Of a DNA stretch of 64,000 nucleotides, positions 59,893-64,000 are shown in pieces (positions within the stretch are counted from its first letter, which is position 1; each line of letters opens with the position of its first letter). The stretch covers positions 1 to 64,000 of the forward strand of contig JACKCB010000003.1 in NCBI GenBank assembly GCA_020634235.1, in the 5' to 3' direction. Below the pieces are notes generated by a model. That model did not search any database. It was not told where the DNA came from and saw only the letters and a program-made list of their open reading frames with translations. The position numbers were made by a program, and so were the translations under genes. This stretch comes from Ardenticatenaceae bacterium. GTDB lineage: Bacteria; Chloroflexota; Anaerolineae; Promineifilales; Promineifilaceae.

Positions 59893-60996
59893 CTAAGCTA
59901 GCGGACCGGCGGCCCCAGGCAAGCTGAGCTGCGAGTTAGCTATCACATGGGCAATCTCGGCCTCGGTTACAGCGCGCTCAAAACTTCGGAACCCGCCCAG
60001 TCTGAAACCGTGCCGTTCGGCAATTTTATCAATGGCCAACACTTGTGACAATTGAATCTCTTTGCCGAGCGTGAAACTTTGGTAACGTTGTTCCAGAGTC
60101 AGGGCCATGGTCTCGGCCATGCAGGCGTAGGCCATCTTGGGTGGGAAGCCGAAATCGAAGCCGAAATCTACCGGACCGGGGACTTCGACCATGCCTCCTT
60201 CAATGACCAGGACGTCGGGGCGTTGTTCAATGACCTGGCGCGAAACGTCGCGCGGCCGGGCGACATCGCAAACGATGGCCCCGGGGCGCAGATGCTCCGG
60301 CCGGATGATGGTGTCGACGGCGCTGGTGACGGTGATGACTAGATGAGCTTGGGCCAACTGGCTGATGTCGCCGGTTTGATTGACCTGGTGGCCGCCGGCA
60401 CGGCGGACGTCGTTGGCCGCGCTGGCCAGGCGCTGTGGGTCGCGGCCAATCAGGATCATTTGCTGTACTTTGGGGGCTAGAAGTTGGGCCGCAACCCGGC
60501 CGATGGCGCCATATGCGCCCACTACTGCCAGGGTTGCCTGGTTTAGCGGGACGTGGAGGCGGCGGGCGGCTTCTTCGATGGCCCGCACGGCCATGGCGAT
60601 GGTCAGGCTGTCGCCGGTGGTGACGGGGATGGTGAGCTGCTGGGCAATGGTGATGCCGCCGTCGCCGACGACGGAGGTGAAGGCACCGAGGCCGAGGATG
60701 CGGGCCCCCAGCCGTTCTGCTGCCCGGCCGGTCTGCACGATCTTTCTGTAGACGAGGCTGGGGGGCAGGCTGAGCATGAGGCCGGGGCTGAGGGGGCAGG
60801 CCAGGAACCAGCCTTGTATTTCCCGGCCGGTTTCTTGGGAGCGAATGCCTTTGATTTCGGAGATGAAGACGGGGGGATAGATGATGGAGAGGAGGTTGAG
60901 CAGCCAGGTGGGCATTTTGCCCAGCGTGGGGTATTTGCGGCTGATATCGCGGCGGGTGTCGATGGGGTGGATGATGAAGGCGAATGCGTCGGTCAT
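59893..60996 (-). CDS. Long-chain acyl-[acyl-carrier-protein] reductase-like protein (AAR-like)
   Basis: A 367-aa protein resembling cyanobacterial AAR, which reduces fatty acyl-ACP to fatty aldehyde. Matches are GARILGLGAFTSVVGDGG (N-terminal lobe), the Rossmann loop LAVVGAYGAIGRVAAQLL, GRDPQRLAS, and Cys292 in MAYACMAET, at about the position of the catalytic Cys in AAR (FACFAEA), followed by an HGFRLGG ending. No aldehyde-deformylating oxygenase is near, so an aldehyde or alcohol product would differ from cyanobacterial alkane synthesis. An in-frame GTG exists at 61050, immediately after the upstream stop; the ATG at 60996 is preferred. Confidence 0.65.
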   Translation of the reverse strand: MTDAFAFIIHPIDTRRDISRKYPTLGKMPTWLLNLLSIIYPPVFISEIKGIRSQETGREIQGWFLACPLSPGLMLSLPPSLVYRKIVQTGRAAERLGARILGLGAFTSVVGDGGITIAQQLTIPVTTGDSLTIAMAVRAIEEAARRLHVPLNQATLAVVGAYGAIGRVAAQLLAPKVQQMILIGRDPQRLASAANDVRRAGGHQVNQTGDISQLAQAHLVITVTSAVDTIIRPEHLRPGAIVCDVARPRDVSRQVIEQRPDVLVIEGGMVEVPGPVDFGFDFGFPPKMAYACMAETMALTLEQRYQSFTLGKEIQLSQVLAIDKIAERHGFRLGGFRSFERAVTEAEIAHVIANSQLSLPGAAGPLA

Positions 60997-61050
60997 GGTT
61001 GTTCTGCGCGCTGGTTGGGAGGGAGTTGCGCCCCGGCCGGGGTGGGCCAC

Positions 61051-62352
61051 CTAGACATCTTTCGCCCCGGACTTTGCTTTCTGGCGGGGGTACTGCCGGG
61101 GATAGGCGTACCGGTCGGCATAGTGTCGATGGTCCGTGTCTTCGTAGCTGACATTCTTCATGATCACCCGGCGGTGCTCCGAGGCCACCAGCACCACATC
61201 TGATTCAATAGTCCGGGCCGGGTACACCACCATACCGGAACCAATGCGGCAGTGATGCCCCACGCACCCCCCAAGCACCAGGAAATTCGTTTCATGCAGG
61301 TGGTGGCCAATCATCGCCTTTAGCGGCGCGGGCAGCAAGTTGAAGTCGGTGAAGGTGCAGCCGGCACCTATGAACGTGTCTCGCCCGACCACGCAGAGCT
61401 GCAAACAAGTGTTCTGGGCGACCATGCTGTTTTCCATCATCGTGGTCATAAACAGCGCGGCGCGAAATGGCAGGAAACAGCCATCGCTGACAACGCTCAG
61501 CATGAGCTGGCAGCCCTGTGAAACGGTTACATTATCGCCAATGATACAGTTGTCGATGACGCTGCCTGCGCCAATGGTCACGTTGTTACCAATGATGGTG
61601 GGGCCGTGAATGACGGCCGTGGGGTCGATGTTGCTGTTGCGGCCTATCTGGACCATTTTGGAACTGGAGAGCACGCTGCGCTGCTCTAGCAAGGCTGAGG
61701 CCAGGATTTTTAGCTTGTAGCGCCAGCTCTGGTTGATGTGATTCTCTTCGTTGACGCCCGTGGCGAAGACCCCAAACAGAATATCGGCGATGAAGACGTG
61801 GACCCAGCTTTCGATGATCATGAAGGCTTTGCGGGGCAACTGGTAGATGAGATCGCCAAATTCGGTGGCCATGTAGGGGGGGATGTGGTAGTAGCCACGT
61901 TCCAGCGCTTCTGTATCTACCACCAGCGGTACAGCGGCCACGCTCTGCGAGAGTCCGCCGGGCAGATACCACATGTCGGCCAGCAGCAGATCGCCTTGCT
62001 GAAAGAAGGAGTGGGTGAGGGGATAGACATGGGCGGCAATAGCGGGGTCGTCTTTGCGGAAGGCCAGGCGCACTGGCCGGCCACCGGCCTGGCCGCGACG
62101 GATGAACTCCTCTACCAGCAGGTCGTTGAAGTAGAGATTGTCGCGGTGGACGATACTTTCTACCTTTTCTTCCTCTCGGCTCTCAAACTTCTGTGCCGCT
62201 TGCCAGCTAACGTATTCGCGTTCTTCGTTGGTGTAGGGAGCCAGAAGGTCACGCTGCCAGAGCCAAAGGGGCTTGTTTTGCAGCCTCAGGTCGCGGGCAG
62301 GTTCGTTAAAAGGGTGGATGTGTTGCTTTGCTTGCAGGATGATGCGGCGCAT
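61051..62352 (-). CDS. Left-handed beta-helix (hexapeptide repeat) protein
   Basis: A 433-aa soluble protein. Residues ~1-230 are an alpha-rich N-terminal region of unknown family with DLLVEEFIRRGQAGGRPVRLAFRKDDPAI; from ~235 come hexapeptide turns (IGRNSNIDPTAVIHGPTIIGNNVTIGAGSVIDNCIIGD split by an insert, and VVGRDTFIGAGCTFTDF, IGHHLHETNFLVLGGC, CRIGSGMVV). This LbH fold is used by acyltransferases and nucleotidyltransferases. No nucleotidyltransferase loop is seen in the N-terminal part, so an acyl-transferase or binding role is more likely (inference). It starts 3 nt after the V4R gene stop. Confidence 0.7.
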   Translation of the reverse strand: MRRIILQAKQHIHPFNEPARDLRLQNKPLWLWQRDLLAPYTNEEREYVSWQAAQKFESREEEKVESIVHRDNLYFNDLLVEEFIRRGQAGGRPVRLAFRKDDPAIAAHVYPLTHSFFQQGDLLLADMWYLPGGLSQSVAAVPLVVDTEALERGYYHIPPYMATEFGDLIYQLPRKAFMIIESWVHVFIADILFGVFATGVNEENHINQSWRYKLKILASALLEQRSVLSSSKMVQIGRNSNIDPTAVIHGPTIIGNNVTIGAGSVIDNCIIGDNVTVSQGCQLMLSVVSDGCFLPFRAALFMTTMMENSMVAQNTCLQLCVVGRDTFIGAGCTFTDFNLLPAPLKAMIGHHLHETNFLVLGGCVGHHCRIGSGMVVYPARTIESDVVLVASEHRRVIMKNVSYEDTDHRHYADRYAYPRQYPRQKAKSGAKDV

Positions 62353-62355
62353 AGG

Positions 62356-62994
62356 TTACGATACCGGCCTCTTGCGAATGGCGATGACGCAGTTGGCATC
62401 ACCTTGCGCAACACATTCGATTTCCTCGACGTGGAACTGGCGGCCGTTGCTAACCCATTGCAGTGACTGTTGGAGCAGTCCGACGGCCAGGTGGCAGCAG
62501 GGCGCGTCGGTTTGGCGCTGCCAGCAGAGTGGGCATCGTTCAATGCGCCACAGGTAGTGGGTGTTGTCTTCGCTGAGGCGGACAATCTGGTCGGAGAAGC
62601 GATTGAAGGTTTCGGCGAATACGTCGAGACCGATTTTTAGCTTGATGCTGAGGGGCAGGGCCCGGCGGGCCAGGTCGGTGATGCCCAGTATGGGCACGAA
62701 GTCGTTGAGGGCATAGCGCCAGGTTTCCCGGCCGGCGCGCAGCGAGAGGCAGCGCCCGCCACCGGGGCCAAACATTTCGTCTAGTGCCTGGTTAAATGCA
62801 CCCAGGTCGTCGAAGGTAAATTCCAGCCCCATGTTGTTGGGGGGGTAGTTGTTGACCAGGTGGTGCAGTTTGCCCAGGTTGCAGACAGCGTTCACGCCAT
62901 GCCGCCCCAAGACCTCTTCCATGGCGATCAGGACGATGCGCCCCATGCGGTTGGGGTAGTAGTATGTGACTTCTTCGCTGGTGGCCAGATTCAT
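62356..62994 (-). CDS. V4R (4-vinyl-reductase)-domain protein
   Basis: A 212-aa protein. The first ~110 residues are mixed helix/strand (MGRIVLIAMEEVLGRHGVNAVCNL) and the C-terminal ~80 residues carry a V4R-like pattern: RCPLCWQRQTDAPCC, LLQQSLQW, FHVEEIECVAQGDANCVIAI, with the typical GDxxC end. V4R domains bind small hydrophobic or heme-like ligands and are found with regulators and bacteriochlorophyll-type reductases. The ATG at 62994 lies 28 nt after the hydrolase stop. A ligand-sensing role in this lipid cluster is inference. Confidence 0.65.
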   Translation of the reverse strand: MNLATSEEVTYYYPNRMGRIVLIAMEEVLGRHGVNAVCNLGKLHHLVNNYPPNNMGLEFTFDDLGAFNQALDEMFGPGGGRCLSLRAGRETWRYALNDFVPILGITDLARRALPLSIKLKIGLDVFAETFNRFSDQIVRLSEDNTHYLWRIERCPLCWQRQTDAPCCHLAVGLLQQSLQWVSNGRQFHVEEIECVAQGDANCVIAIRKRPVS

Positions 62995-63022
62995 GGCGGC
63001 TGTTGTCCTGGGCGGTTGGTTG

Positions 63023-63886
63023 CTACCCGGCCGGGGTGCGGCGGCCATGACCATTGTTCCGGTACTCCTCGCTGCGCAAGAAGCCGTCTAGCGTGCTAAG
63101 GAACTTATCCGGTTCGTCCGTCATGGGAAAATGGCGCGAGTGGTGCATCAGCGACACTTCGGAGCTTTGCACCCGCTCCCGCAGAATATCGGCATTGCTG
63201 GGCGAGACGATATTGTCCTTTAGCCCATAAATGCCCAGGGTGGGCATGTTTAGCTGCTGTAGTTCGCTGCGCAGGTCGGTGCGCTTCAGGTCGGAAATAC
63301 TGCGAAAGAAAGAGTCAAACGTTGTCTGCTGCCAGTCGCGGAAGATCATCTCGCGCACCCGCTCTGAGTCACCCGCCAGCAGAATATGCATTGTTAGCCT
63401 GGTCACGCTGTGCATCATCGGTTCGAACACCCTGGGGTAGCGCCAGACCAGTTCCGCGATGCGGCCAATGCCGGCCATTTTTAGGAACAGGTTCAACGAA
63501 GTGCCGACGACCGGTGAGCCTACCACGGCCACTCTGCGCGTGCGTTCTGGGTAGTTGAGGGCAAACTGCAGCGCCACTGTGCCGCCCATGGAATGGCCCA
63601 GCAGTGGCGATTCCTGGATGCCCAGGCTGTCCATGAACTGCTTCACCATTTCCACGTAGCTGGCAATACGAAACGAGGGCGCGCTGCTGCCGTTGCCTTT
63701 GGCTGATTCCCCAAACCCCCAGAAATCCAACGCATAGACGCGATACTGGCCGCCGTTGGCCAGGGCGATCATCGAGTCACGCCAGACATCCCATGAGTTG
63801 ATCCAGCCATGCAGCAATATCAGGGGCTGGCCGCGGCCCATGGTTTCATAATGCAAAATGCCCTGCTGCGTAACAATTGAGCTCAC
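63023..63886 (-). CDS. Alpha/beta hydrolase (first gene of the signalling cluster)
   Basis: A 287-aa soluble hydrolase: LILLHGWINSWDVW, nucleophile elbow GHSMGG (Ser ~101), Asp in YGLKDNIV and His in HSRHFPMTDE. The region TLDGFLRSEEYRNNGHG ends it. It is paralogous to the 52901 protein. The start is a GTG at 63886. Upstream bases to 64000 hold no identifiable gene or promoter. Confidence 0.87.
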   Translation of the reverse strand: MSSIVTQQGILHYETMGRGQPLILLHGWINSWDVWRDSMIALANGGQYRVYALDFWGFGESAKGNGSSAPSFRIASYVEMVKQFMDSLGIQESPLLGHSMGGTVALQFALNYPERTRRVAVVGSPVVGTSLNLFLKMAGIGRIAELVWRYPRVFEPMMHSVTRLTMHILLAGDSERVREMIFRDWQQTTFDSFFRSISDLKRTDLRSELQQLNMPTLGIYGLKDNIVSPSNADILRERVQSSEVSLMHHSRHFPMTDEPDKFLSTLDGFLRSEEYRNNGHGRRTPAG

Positions 63887-64000
63887 ACCTGCCTCTGTTT
63901 GCCTCTGTCTGCCCTTGTGCGCCGACTGCGCGCACTGCTGGCGGCCCTTGCCTGTCTCAACTGAACTCGCGTTCTAGTGGCCTGAAGCCTGAGTCGTGAA

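Noticed and set aside
1..64000. tRNA or rRNA genes
   Set aside because: I found no tRNA cloverleaf-like GGTTCGAATC-type T-arm in a convincing context and no rRNA sequence.

Overview
The window reads as a 64 kb piece of a high-GC chromosome, most probably from a filamentous or uncultured Chloroflexota (Anaerolineae/Caldilineae-like). The reasons are the mix of genes: many large membrane glycosyltransferases with an extracytoplasmic C-terminal beta domain, PknB-type kinases (one fused to a formylglycine-generating-enzyme domain), an isopentenyl phosphate kinase, multi-GAF histidine kinases, a DUF3048 lipoprotein and no sign of an outer-membrane LPS pathway. This assignment is inference; no rRNA or tRNA gene is visible. 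The most striking genome-wide signature is a 10-bp palindrome, CCCGGCCGGG, of which I counted about 110 exact copies by eye, in genes and spacers alike.

Layout. 1-590: the 5' part of an IS66-type transposase leaving the window. 591-3955: a spacer with a possible recombination site and a consensus promoter, an integron-type integrase (intI), and ligA 20 bp downstream. 4191-7845: an 804-aa secreted-effector-like protein with an N-terminal motif typical of contractile-injection-system cargo, followed 7 bp later by moeA. 7857-7955: a REP/MITE-like element. 7977-12318 (minus): an apparent three-gene operon of a trypsin-like protease with an alpha-helical N-terminal domain, a rifampin-phosphotransferase-like dikinase and a small CxxC protein, with a promoter overlapped by a palindrome. 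12437-37735: a cell-envelope polysaccharide/glycoprotein region with a flippase-like protein, six large membrane glycosyltransferases, GT4 and GT2 glycosyltransferases, phosphohexomutase, GDP-mannose dehydratase, an SDR epimerase, TatD, a hotdog thioesterase and a DUF11-type surface protein.

38073-43681: two PknB-type Ser/Thr kinases and ftsH. 43757-45754: a membrane sensor with 7 TM-like N-terminus, GAF and C-terminal helix-turn-helix. 45801-49100: a zinc (or manganese) uptake operon znuA-znuC-znuB-zur behind a perfect sigma-70-type promoter with a palindromic operator candidate. 49329-51574: alpha/beta hydrolase, LOG-family protein and isopentenyl phosphate kinase. 51581-52816: DUF3048 lipoprotein.

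52901-63886 (minus): a long co-directional run reading, in transcription order, alpha/beta hydrolase, V4R-domain protein, left-handed beta-helix protein, acyl-ACP-reductase-like protein, response regulator with degenerate GGDEF, a 1565-aa six-GAF histidine kinase, CheY-like receiver and a second alpha/beta hydrolase. This cluster couples apparent acyl/lipid chemistry to a complete phosphorelay and, with the protease-dikinase operon and the orphan effector-like protein, is the best place to look for something undescribed.
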